A stretch of DNA of 64,000 nucleotides from Letharia columbiana (lineage: Eukaryota; Ascomycota; Lecanoromycetes; Lecanorales; Parmeliaceae), in contig NW_023501093.1 in the NCBI RefSeq assembly GCF_014066305.1, positions 186,001-250,000 on the forward strand, written 5' to 3'. Shown here in pieces: positions 1 through 11,071 of the stretch. A model generated the notes under the pieces. The model saw only the letters and a program-made list of their open reading frames with translations. It searched no databases and was not told where the DNA came from. How positions within the stretch are numbered: position 1 is the stretch's first letter; the number at the start of each line of letters is the position of its first letter. Both the position numbers and the translations under genes were made by a program.

Positions 1-802
1 TATTGGGGAAAGTATTGTTGCTGTTGAAACCTCGGTGGACCTTGCTGTTGAGATGGTTGTTGCTGAAACCGCTGCTGCTGTTGCTGTTGATTTTGCTGCT
101 CCTCTTGAGGAGGTTCGGAGAAAGGTTGCTGCTGCTGGTTCTGAGCTTGCGGCATCGACGCCGGAGTGCCGATTGGGCGAGCGTTCTGCATGTAAACTGT
201 TATCAGCGCCCGAGGGAATCTTTGTCTCGTTTTAAGAGCAAGGACTGGATCCTATGTATATCAGAAGGAAGGCAACGGAATTTTCCACACGATTTTGCGC
301 TCTCGGTGATATAATTTGTGATTTACATCCGAAATACTTCATCAGGTAACAGGCAGACATGGCATGCACTCAGCACACGACGCGACCAGAACAATGGACT
401 CACCCCAAGTATAGCTGGATCATCAGGCACCTGAGGTTGTGCAGGCTTTTCTGGCTCTTTCTCAATCCTCAGATCCTTGACATCGCTACCCCGAAAGACA
501 ATGTATTCATAAACGTAATCCGACGTTGCGACTTCATCCTCAGGATTTCGGCCCTCAGTGCCGAATGATTTGACATGCTCAAGTGCGACGGTGGAGTTCT
601 CGGAGCTGATTTCATGGAGGGTGCCCACATAGCTGGTAACGCGTTAGCTATGATGCCGCTCTGGTACTGTTCTGCATAGGTGTGAGACATACCGAATGTC
701 CCTTTTTGAGATGAGGGAAATGCGAGAGCTGTGCAGACTTTGTCAGCTCGAGCTCATCCTGAGCCTGATATCGATGTAGCCTTACCCAATATATTCGGCC
801 AT
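1..802 (-). CDS. SCD6: Lsm14/Scd6-family mRNA decapping and translation repressor, 3' part cut by window edge
   Basis: Four exons read on the minus strand: 802-786, 728-693, 632-404 and 185 to beyond position 1. The N-terminus begins MAEYIGSRISLISK and continues through YVGTLHEI, FRGSDVKDLRI and PQVPDDPAIL, the typical divergent LSm fold of Scd6/Sum2/RAP55 (residues 1 to about 90). The last exon is a glutamine-rich linker (QQQ runs with PF/RF). Family members bind eIF4G, Dcp2 and DDX6/Dhh1 in P-bodies; the FDF and TFG boxes expected C-terminally lie outside the window. Intron 1 starts GTAAGG, intron 2 GTATGT and intron 3 GTGAGT. The start is fixed by the short first exon, whose GG joins the next exon's C to make the conserved Gly before SRIS. 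It is divergent from the next gene across about 260 bp, so the promoter may be shared. The 218-bp third intron is long for this genome and could hide a small exon. Confidence 0.9.
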
Positions 803-1062
803 TGTGAGGTGGAGCGCTCAGAGCGCCAGTACGACAATGGGTGTGCGTGACTGCGTGACAGTTGTTTTGGAGGAGAAAGATCCGTAGAGAGGTAAACGTG
901 AGAGGTGGAAGAGGTGTGACGGTGGTTCTGTTGAAGTTCGCGAGTGATTTCCAGCACAGTTTAGCTTGGTACATGTCAGCCCTATGAATATCGTGCAGCC
1001 TTGGTATAAAACTTCCTGTAGTTGGACACACGCACTGAATATGTTGCCCACCGGTTTCGACG

Positions 1063-1716
1063 ATGGCTACACAGCACTCGAATGTCGCTCTGATACCTCA
1101 GGAACAATATGTGGCGACATTTCAACAGCTTGAGGATTACGCCTGGGACTCGGATCCAGAATTCCAAGGTGGTCTACAAGCAATACTCGGGTCAAATTCT
1201 TCCACAGAACAAGCTGAGCACCTGACTCTGCGTGCCAGGTGCTTCTACTTTGCTCGGTAGGGTATTCTGTATGCAAGTATCGGTGCCTCTGAAAGCTGAG
1301 GCTTCGTTTCATTTAGCAAAAACAACATTCCCATCGACTTCAACGCCTACCATACATGGCGGTCTCAGCAGTCTTCCTCTCTTGCCAATGGCATGTCAGT
1401 CATAGCCTCAGCGTCTGACCCTTTCATCGTGAACAACATTTCCCCGAGACCTGAATCAACTTCTCGCAATTTCACAGACACCAGCCCAGGAGACGTAGAG
1501 CCGCCCGCACCATATCCGACATCCTTCAGCCAATTAGTCGAGCTAATCACAAGTGGGGAGCTAATACCAGGTATCAAGGAAGTTCCGAATACTGTACTAG
1601 AAGGGCAAGCTTCTCAACCAACGACGGCCAAGCGGAAAAAACCATGGGAAATGGACGATGCTAGTACCGGCGAGGAGGTTGTTGGAACAAATCATTCACT
1701 CACGAACATTGCATAG
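1063..1716 (+). CDS. PEX39-like / KPWE-domain peroxisomal protein
   Basis: Two exons (1063-1256, 1317-1716) joined across a 60-bp intron give 197 aa. The N-terminal half is helical (QEQYVATFQQLEDYAWDSD). The conserved C-terminal part reads PYPTSFSQLVELITSGELIPGIKE, then a variable spacer and the basic KRKKPWE motif at about residues 170-176. This is the KPWE domain also found in some Pex14/Pex13-linked proteins and in the recently described PTS2 co-factor PEX39 (yeast Yjr012c, human C6orf226), which binds Pex7. The role in PTS2 import is inferred from the motif only. There is no signal peptide or membrane segment. The donor is GTAGGG and the acceptor TTTAG; the join restores F-A-R-K-N-N. The ORF ends about 20 residues after KPWE. 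It could instead be a KPWE protein without a Pex7 role. Confidence 0.75.
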
Positions 1717-2351
1717 ATTGGCCCCCAGAACTCTGGTCAGGATTGCTCACAACGTCTTCGCGAGTCTTCCATAATGAATGGAAGAAGGAAACTATGACAA
1801 GTCTATTGTAAATCTGCTGATTCTCGAATGGGCACGAAGCCGAGTAAAAGTACACGTAAAAGATGATCCGCTCCTCATCTGATCACACGTTGAGGAAGCT
1901 GCTGCTCTGACAGAACCACCAGCACAGTAATCGAGATACAAAAAGAAGTAGCTGCTAAGAATTGAAAGCTGTCCGCACATGAGCCTCGCTTTGCTGCAAC
2001 GTGCAAGCTGTGCCATTATTTGTCCTCTCTCGTCTCCATTAAGGTAATGTCCCTCGTAACTTTTCCAAAGACTCCGGGTCCGAGGTGCCGTGGCTGTCGA
2101 CATAACGCAAGAGTCTTGCCTGCCTAGAATGGAATATGATGACTAGAATGTGGTAAATTGGAAACGAAAGTGGTTTGAAGACTGGAAGACGAAGTCGTAC
2201 CAAGGTCGAAAGCTTAGGTTGGAGCAAGTGTCTGGCCTCCAACCTATCGGAGCAACGATAAAGTAATCTCGAAGGTCCCAGAGACTGTGAAGGAAGGAAG
2301 CCAAGGGTGTACCAGATTCCGGGAGCCAGAAGCGGTGCGCGGCTTTGATCT

Positions 2352-5161
2352 TCAACGGTAAGCTCCGCCAAAGCGGGGAATACTGCTCGGAGCACTCGAG
2401 AATCGATTGGTTGGAAGCCCAGCCCCAGGGCCAGGATGAGTTGTATAGGCAGGATTGCAACAGAGCATGCCAACACGAGATCCAAACTTGGAGCCACGTA
2501 GGGAGACCATGTGTTTGCTGTAGAGTATTAGCAATCATCGCAAAACTGCTGAGACGTGACTCACCGGATGTGAGAAGCCACAATGTCACGATGGTTTGGG
2601 TTCGCATGGGTGAGGATGTATTGAATGAGATAATTTCCGTACTGATCGCTTGCGACTTGAAACGAGATCAGCAGCGCCGTGATGGGATTCTCCAGACGAC
2701 TTACTATCGATCAAGGGAATACGAGGACGATCCGCCCGGCCTTCACAGACACGCTCGAGATAGCGCTCAAGGAAATCTACGCCACCAATCTTAAGACACT
2801 TCTCGACGACCTTGGAGGCGAATTGGTCCATGCTGTACTCGGTTGCGTATCGGAGAACATGGTCGATGGCACGGCTACGGTCAGCTGGTAGGCCGTGCTC
2901 ACAGATATGCTGGATGCACCAATTGCCGAATTGGCCATGCGCAACAATGTCGATGCTGCTTAGGACCTCGTTGATGCAAGGACGCTTTTTGGATGTACAC
3001 TGATCAGCTTCGTGACGCATACGGGTGAAGACGGGTTGAGGTTAGATCTAATGTCTCCAAAGTGATGAACGTACCTTATCCTCTTCTAGGCAATTCTCGA
3101 AAATATTCTGCACAACCAGACTACCAGTCTCCCCCAAGGCTACTTCATGCCACATGCCACACAAAGCTTCGTTGACGTACTTCATAATTTGTGGTGGTGA
3201 GTCACTCCAGCGCAGCTCGAACAGCTTTTGCCAGACGTGACAAGCATAGCGATGGATGACTGTCTCTGGGATACGGCGAAGTAATTCATGAACCATGATA
3301 GCCTTATACTCTTCGGGTACAGCATCAAATGCCTTTTGAACGACGTGGCAGCCAAATGCATCCATGCTGAGGCTCAAAGTGTTCCCACGGATGGCGTTTG
3401 CAATAGCAATGACCTGCTCTGGAGTCCCATGCTCGAAGCAACGCTGGACGAGGAAGTTCCCGAAGCGGTTGACCATCAACGGATAAGCTTGTGCGACAAT
3501 AGCTTCAATGATCTCGTACTTCTGCTCCACTGTGCCAACTTTGAGCTTCTGCTGTAGGAAGATCGAGGCTTGCTGATCATTGTTGCAAACGATCTTGTCG
3601 ACTATGTACTTCCAGTTGCAAGTCACGCTACGGTCGAGGAGGCGACGGTAATTGAGAGGCTCCATAGGTGAGACGTATGTTTGTCCAGGAGAAGCGGGAG
3701 GCTGTAAAGCTATCAGTATCTATCTGCAGATTTGCAATTCGGTATGACTCACAGCAGAGTTCCAAGGGTTAGCCGAAGCTTGGCCAGCCCTAAACTCAGC
3801 TGCCGTGGGGGAGAGAGGCGTGCCAATTGGCCGTGGCTGGTAAGCTGATGGATACATATTCAAGGGCTGGTATGTAGAGCTAGGGCTCATGCTACCAAGG
3901 TTCATACCATCCATGGGACCAGGGCCACCTGTGTATACGTCCCATCCATTGCCACGCTGGTATGATGGAGCGTTGCGATTGTCCCGAGGATTCATCTGGC
4001 CGTAGCTTCGAGCTTGATTGAATTGACCGAAGTCATTCATCCCACGTCCACCTCCGCCTGACACTGGTGAGACCGGCACAGAATAGTTGCGTTGCTGCAT
4101 TGGTGTTTGCTGAGATACCAATACTGGTGGAGGCAACGCGTTGCCCATCGCTCGCTGGCCCCACGAACGAGGTCCCGGCTGGCCCCAGCCTGAGTCTGGT
4201 TGTAGTGCGGCATTGAAGCTGGGCCGAGAAGGATTGGACCAGGCATTTGCTACAGCATTGAATGGACCGACCACATCAGACCCATCAGAACGGGCATCTT
4301 CATGACCCCAGTGTCCCTGGACTGTGCCGAGAGGGCGGTTGGAAGTCATAAACGCATTGGTCGGATCAGTAACATCGGTCCTAGGGCTGAGTGCAACTTC
4401 GGAGGGTGGTCCCATTGCTTGGTCGAAGGTGTGCTTGATCACGCGGGTCTGATCAAGCTCGTGCTTTTGGCGTGCAATTTGATCTTTGGCGTCATCGAGT
4501 TCTTTCTTGAGGCGTGCCATCTCCGATGCCTCGATGCGTAACTTGTCATCTTCGTCATTGGCGGCATTGGCGGTATTGGTGTAGCTGAAAGATTCTGAAG
4601 CTGGAGTCAACAGGGCCGAGCTGGCAGTGGATCCTTCTTTTGTATGGCTCTCGATGTCTCCTTTGGTCGGCAGAGTTGTCTTCTGCTTCGCAAGTAGAGC
4701 CTGTTGCTCTGAAAGCTTCGCAAGTAAGGAGTCCATGGAGTCCGGCTGCATCTCATCATGGAGAGCGGCGGCAGAGTGCTCGACTTTCATCTTCTATTCT
4801 GTCATGAGCAAAAGTGGAGGATGATGGGTGGAGGTCTTGGGTGAGGGTAGAGATAGTGATTGCGGACGTACCTTGGAACCACTAGAAGGACCTGGAGTGG
4901 GCTGTAAGTTCCCAAGCTTCGAGGTTGATAAGGGCATTGGACCTTCATTGGTGGTGATACCGTGCTTGCTGACACCTTGCTTCGACGTCTACTGCCGGAT
5001 CAGTATGCGAGCTCGGAAACGAGAGGCTGGTTTCTAACCGAGCTTGCTTGACGCGAAGACATCGAGTTGTCTTGATGGTCCGTCTCATCGTGGACGGCAA
5101 ATTGTGTTGTTGAAACACGTCCGCGTGCAGCAGGGGAGCCGTTTGAAGGGAGCCCAGCCAT
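2352..5161 (-). CDS. Pumilio (PUF) family RNA-binding protein
   Basis: Seven exons: 5161-5039, 4988-4872, 4790-3753, 3701-3075, about 2984-2705, 2655-2565 and 2517-2352 (813 aa). The N-terminal half is low-complexity (Pro/Gly/Asn/Gln-rich) with a short coiled coil near residues 163-195. The Pumilio homology domain fills the C-terminus (about 435-800). Visible repeat cores in order: a degenerate WKYIVDK, GNFLVQ, GCHVVQ, ACHVWQ, GSLVVQ, GNWCIQ, ASKVVE and GNYLIQ. PUF proteins bind 3' UTRs and promote deadenylation or repression. The recognition residues of the last repeats (N-Q, S-E, N-Q, S-Q) fit the usual UGUA core. The start at 5161 (MAGLPSNG) is chosen because the frame continues through two small introns to exon 4790; the ORF is open further upstream. 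The acceptor before 2984 is the least certain splice; a closer CAG would add five residues. Confidence 0.88.
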
Positions 5162-5772
5162 GGTGAGCGACAAGATTGTGGGCTTACTACCTTTGTGCTT
5201 CAATGTGATGTTGGGACGTGTAAAGTATGCGTAGATGGATGGTATGGTTACACACCGATCAAATGCTCGACACAATGGGACCGACCCACGTAGAAGGGGT
5301 TTCTGAGGCTCTGGGATGTCCAAAACTTTGAAGGATCGTGACGGATAGATGGTAGCGGTAGCAAAGATGATGGAGCTTTGAAGGGAAGTGAAGGGACGAG
5401 ATGCTCAGTAAATTCGAGGGATGTTACCTAGATGGTAGTGGAGTTGATTTTGGAAGGAGCGTGTTGATCTTTCAGATTAAGAACATGGTAAAAGATATGT
5501 TCCTGCTTTAGTTGAAAGGAGGAAGGAAGGTGCAAGATGTAAATGTTGACGAGCGTGTAGATTACTTGTAAGCAGGAAAGGAACTTTCAACTCGCGTAAT
5601 TCCCGCGCTAAGGTGTAATTGCCGCCAAGGTTCCTTTTTGATGTCAACACAGACTGCCATCTCTACGATTTCGGGTGTCCTTCCGCGGGCAGATTAAGCT
5701 GACAATCTTTCTCGGTCTAAAGAGCCTCACGGCTTTGGCCAACAAGACCATCTGAGCATCAAGCCAGCTATT

Positions 5773-8700
5773 TCAACTGATGAACGAAGCGTCTGACACT
5801 CTCCAGAAGTTGTCAAACGATCCCATAGCAAGTACGCCTGCAGCGCCTTCCCATGCACATCTTCTGCCGATGACGACAAAATCTGGCTGGCCTACGCCCG
5901 TCAACATCGGCATCAGGCGAGCGGCTCGCCTGAGCCCCTGCTTATCGAAGCCCCAAACGACGAGTTCAAGTCTCTCATCCAGCAATGGCCTGAGGAAGAT
6001 GGCTCCCATACCGACCTCGAAAGGAAAGACTTTCTTTATGCCTCCACGTCTGCGAATATAAAGTCCCACGCTGTCGTCTAAGCCAATCGATTCCGAGTGA
6101 GACCCTAGCATTAGGGAGTCGGATCCTAGTGTTACGCTTATCACATTGCCTGATTGCGAGCCTACAGGAGCACTTAGATCAATGATCTCGGAGTCGGCAG
6201 CAAAGTACTGAAAGAGGTTTCGAGCAATCTGCACTGCTACATCAGAGACAGACGCGGATGTCCGTATTAGAAATCGCCCAGCACTGCGAAGAATCGAGTC
6301 AAGCGGTCCCAGTTGCGCGCCGTGACGTTGCTCTGTGAGCCATTGACGATCATGAGACACCTGAGAAAGTAAGCTTCCGGGTCGAATGGTTCAGTGGCAC
6401 ACTTCTTACATGCCAAAAGCCTTGTTCAGACCGAACGAGCCAGCAGGCAAATTTCTTCTCTCCAAGCGGCAGCTCCAGTGAGCTTTGGTCAATGACTAGC
6501 TTATGAGGCAGGATGTCTGACTTTTGAGTGGCGGTAAAATGAAATCGAAGAACGTTGGAAGTCCTCAGAACCCAGGCTGCTGAGAGTGGACATCTTTTCA
6601 CCTCGATCCTCCCAAGTTGGTCTGGACTACTCAATTGGTCTACCAAGAGACCGCCCCTTGCGCCCATGTCAGCAGGATTGGCAATCATGATAGTGAAGTC
6701 TTGGGGCAGCTTCGCCCAATCCGCTTCACGCCCAAGAATGTCATAGAATCTGAGAAGTGGTACGGTGGTCATGACACCATCAAACCAATGACTCTTGCCC
6801 TTCAGCTCTACGTATTGGTGATTGTATTTCCCGTTCGTCTGAGAGATCAGCTGATTCATACGCCGAGAATGAAACGCAGGGACGTTATTGTCGGCGCTAC
6901 CGTGCTGTTGCATGACGGGTATGCCCTTAAAATTGGCTACAAGAAGCTCATGGCGAAAGCTTCGCGTCGAATTCTGCAGTAACATTGTGATTTCAGGACT
7001 GGCTTCCGCCCACATCTGATATGGCACATAACCTAGGATGTCATATTGTGAGGCCTCCGCCTTACGCATTTGGACGTGAAATTGAACTGACCTTCTATCG
7101 ATGAGTAGCCTGAGACTGAAGCAGCCCCAATGACTTTCTCCGGTCGATGAGTGAGTGCGTACCATGTTCCTTGACCTGAGATATTTTATAACCCTGCTTC
7201 TCGCCCCGAGATTCGGTACTCACCACCGTTCGAATGTCCAGTGACCAGCCATCCACTGGCATCCACCGAAGGCCCGTCCCACCCGACAGTCTCGATCCAA
7301 CCGGAAATTGCTGCTACTGCTGCTTCCACGTCCGCGAATCCCCATGTATCTGGCCAATGTCAGTACAACACCCCACTGCTCGAAGACCCTGAAGACTTAC
7401 GCCAATCATCACCACTCCACCTGCACATTTCGGAGTCAGCATGGCTTCTTTGAGACAGAAAAGTTAGGTTACAAGACAATGAGGGGGGCTGAAACTGGCC
7501 TTCTGCTCACGAGATGTGTCTTGCGGCTTGAAACTAAGGGTTTAATTAGGAAGGGTTCGCCCCGAAATGTGCACTTACGGAGTTACTCCGGTGGGAAATA
7601 TAACCCATGACGGAAGATCAGGGACCGAATCAAGCATATGGCGCACTTGATGGCTATCTGCTTCCAGTCCGGCTCCATGAAGGTTGAGAAGGATCGGCAA
7701 GCGTTTGTTTGGAGACAACCCAGATATTGCTTTCTTTGAAGGGGCTCTAAGAATAGCGTATGAGACAATACCGCCAGGGTGAAGGAACGTGATCTTGTGC
7801 GGGGAGTGGCTATCATGCTCCGAGAATGCAGTTGAAATTACAGTGCTAAGGAGACAATCAGGAGAGTCACTTTCGACGTAGGTGACTTCAAGAGAAAGAC
7901 ATATAGGCGGATTGCTCTGCGCAGACAGACGAAATGTCAGTGGCCTTGTTTGGCCTGGTGCTAAGCTCAATGGTGAAATTCCAATCATGGCAGCACTAAC
8001 GGTTCCCTCGAGATGCCATCAGCAATATTGGAGACTTCCGACAGTGAGTGGACATACCGCGCTAGTCGTAATGTCCAAGATGTCAACAGCTTTTCGTCCT
8101 TCGTTACGAGCAGGCACGAAAGCAAAAGGGCTTGCTAAGACTCCATTGACGATAGCAGGAATCATAGCCTTTTGCTCAACTATCGCCAGGCTGCCCTCGG
8201 AGCTTTCCGCTCTCAACTTGATCGATATCTTCGGCTCTCCAATACCGCCCATAACACGGACATCGCGGATCAATCGTATGTCGACATTATGTTTGCCCGG
8301 ATCTAAGTGAAGGACTAACGGTGCTCTGCGGTATGCGTAATAGTCTCCACCGAAATAGTGACTGTCATCAATCCAGAATTCAAGAACATTGTCAGCATAG
8401 AATATTATGGGTTGTGCAGACTTTGCTGCTATCGTGAGACGCCCTCGAGCCCAGGCTTGATACTGCAAAGCAGCCCAGCCATACACGGATTGCAGGAATG
8501 GCCAATCGATAGTGGGAAAGCCGACGATCAAGGAAGCTTCAGCAACATCTCCAGAACTTGATGAGCATTCCAGTTGGTGGGTTGACCAAGATACTCGGCC
8601 ACTGGGAGCAAGCGAACTGGGATAATTCGTTTCATTGTCATAATCGAGGGCGCGAAAGCCTCCCTCAAACTCCAATGGATCTGCACCCCAGCTTGCTTCT

Positions 8701-8843
8701 GTCATGTGTTAGGGATTGTGACTGGGAGACGCGCGGCTCTTGTCACCTCTTGTTCCAATCTGAAAAGGCCCAAGCACGTCCCATTTCAAGGAGAAGCTAA
8801 TTGAAGGACATTCACCTCCATCTTGCCCGTGTGTGATCGACAT
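5773..8843 (-). CDS. Prolyl-oligopeptidase-like alpha/beta hydrolase
   Basis: Eight exons (8843-8747, 8698-8058, 8006-7579, 7420-7401, 7349-7224, 7175-7092, 7032-6410, 6360-5773) give 868 aa in one frame. The N-terminal part is a beta-rich region opening WDVLGPFQIGTR. The hydrolase core starts near LLNLHGAGLEAD and has the nucleophile elbow GHSNGG (about residue 434), an acid in HGSADNN (about 508) and a histidine in KGKSHWFDG (about 549), a complete triad in the order expected of peptidase S9/esterase families. There is no signal peptide or transmembrane segment, so it is probably intracellular. The substrate is unknown. A 20-nt exon (7420-7401) encodes only part of WSGDDW but is required to keep frame and the conserved motif. 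The start at 8843 is chosen because exon 1 supplies the family-typical WDVLGPF; an internal ATG at 8705 would lose it. Confidence 0.85.
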
Positions 8844-9425
8844 TCTTACTTGTATCATGTATGGCAATCAAAAGAGGCCTCGACGCCTTTCATCTCTCAT
8901 ACTTTTACCAAATTCATCAGTTCAAGGCATACGAGTACAGGAATGTTGCAACAAAACATTTTTTTTTGAAGGGGGGATAGCGGGCGTTCTCTTGATTTAC
9001 GTCTTCCGTCTTATTACATAATACGGCCGTAGCGTAATTCCTCCAATCAATATTGAATAAATAATTCAGCTTATTCATGAATAGATGATCAGTCAAGCTC
9101 GAAGACGCTCATACTGACTCAGGAGCTCTTCTGATCCTTGTCCACCTTTTGACTTGACTTGAACGGTCGAGCTTACACTCGTTTACTAGCGACAAGCTAT
9201 CGACCTTGCGAATGGGCGTTCACAGAGTTGCGAATCCCTGCAGCAAACTTGCAGCCACCTTTTCGAGCAACCATGTACTTGTCAGCTCTAAAAACACCTT
9301 TCTATTCACAACTTATCATGCAATAGCAACGCGCGTTTGTATCAATTCAAATGCATACAGAACCATACAACTCATAGGCATAGTCCAGATCTGAACCGCA
9401 ATCGTGCATAAGATCGATTCGGACT

Positions 9426-11071
9426 ATGAGCTCTCCTAACGTCGAGCGCCGTCGGTCATCCTCTTCCAATCCCAGGGAAAAGTTCCCAGACTTGGACGCC
9501 TCCCAATCCGGAGACTGTCTTCCCGAATACGATGAGAGCGAAACTGGTAGAAATCGATCCGTTAGAACATTAAGCCCCGCAAAAACGAACGGCGTACTAC
9601 ACAGCGAACGGTGGCAGACACGGAAGGATAACCATCTGGCATGGGGAGACGGCCACCTCAACGTTGCGGGTCCTAGAAAACATGGCCGGCATAGGAGTAT
9701 CGGTGATGCCTTCAGGAACATTCGTACCAGGAAAGCTAGCGTCAGTGAAAATGCACATGAGATTGCGGAGGCATTGAAAGCTCCTATATCTCTTAAGATT
9801 TTAGTCGGTGAACCTGTGGCATTGGGACCTGCACCAGCTGACAGATATATCAGGTGCTCTGCCTTATCTGGTACTTGAGCTCGGCCTTGACCAATACTTC
9901 CTCCAAGTCCATTCTCAACGCTTTTCCCAAACCGATCACTCTGACTATTATACAATTCGCCTTTGTCTCCGGATGGTGCCTATTCTTCGCATCCCTATCT
10001 CGTCTTTTTCCTCCTCTACAGACTGCTATTCCAGCCTTGAAAAACGGCATTCGATACCCTAGTCGGGAAGTAATAACTACTACTATGCCTCTCGCTCTTT
10101 TTCAGATCGGTGGACACATCTTATCCTCTACAGCTACGGAGAAGATTCCAGTATCTCTGGTCCATACTATCAAGGGCCTCTCACCGCTCTTCACGGTCCT
10201 AGCTTACCGCTTCGTCTTCCACATCCACTACCCTACAGCAACATACCTCTCGCTCATACCTCTGACACTCGGTGTCGTTCTAGCCTGTAGTGTCGAGTTC
10301 TCGGGCAACCTTTTTGGCGTTCTCTGCGCTTTCGGCGGAGCCCTCATCTTTGTCACGCAAAACATCTTCTCAAAGAAACTCTTCAACGAGGCCGCCCGCG
10401 CGGAAGCTGATGGACCCGGTATGGTTGCAGGGCAACGCAAGCTCGACAAGTTGAACCTACTTTGCTACTGTTCCGGCCTCGCCTTCGTCCTCACTTTCCC
10501 CATCTGGTTATGGACCGACGCTCTCCCTCTTTATTCCGCACCACTATCCCTCACGCCTCACACTACCCCATCCCCCTCGCCTGCATCTTCAATGTACCTA
10601 CCCCTCGAATTCTTCTTTAATGGAATATTCCACTTCGCACAAAACATGCTCGCCTTCATCCTCCTCTCCCTCGTGTCTCCGGTCACTTACTCAGTCGCCT
10701 CCCTCATCAAACGTGTTTTCGTCATTGTCATAGCCATTTTCTGGTTCGGTAATAGCACAACATCACTACAAGCTGCTGGCATTGCTCTCACTTTTCTTGG
10801 ACTGTACCTTTACGATCGTACAAGCGACTCGGCAAAGGCGAGCCAAAGGGCTAAGATGGAGTCCTTGAGCATTGACAAGCCCTTGCTACCACTGAGTAAT
10901 AAGGATGCCATTTTCGACGAGTCACCGATGAGTACATTTTCGAGCAACATGTTTGGAAATGCCAACGGCCATGTCATTGGGGATGATAAGAAAATAGATG
11001 CTGCTGGGCCGGGCCGGCCAAGAGCAAGGAGTCAGGCTAGCAATTCGTGGCGACAGCCAGGAACAAGGTAG
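9426..11071 (+). CDS. SLY41: Sly41-type triose-phosphate/nucleotide-sugar transporter family membrane protein
   Basis: Two exons (9426-9803, 9854-11071) give 531 aa. A hydrophilic Ser/Arg-rich N-terminus of about 125 residues precedes a TPT-family membrane domain (SLKIL joined to VLCLIWYLSSALTNTSSKS) with around ten hydrophobic segments, including TIKGLSPLFTVLAYR and SPVTYSVASLIKR. The tail is polar. Sly41 sits in early secretory-pathway membranes and was found as a suppressor of loss of the Rab Ypt1; the transported substrate is not settled. The 50-bp intron uses the unusual donor GTCGGT; the nearby GTGAAC donor would put the conserved LCLIWY stretch out of frame. The gene is divergent from the hydrolase across 582 bp. 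Confidence 0.88.

Noticed and set aside
3..314. Leu-rich plus-strand ORF at the window start
   Set aside because: It is the shadow of the Gln-rich minus-strand exon of the Scd6 gene; CAG/CAA repeats read as CTG/TTG on the other strand.
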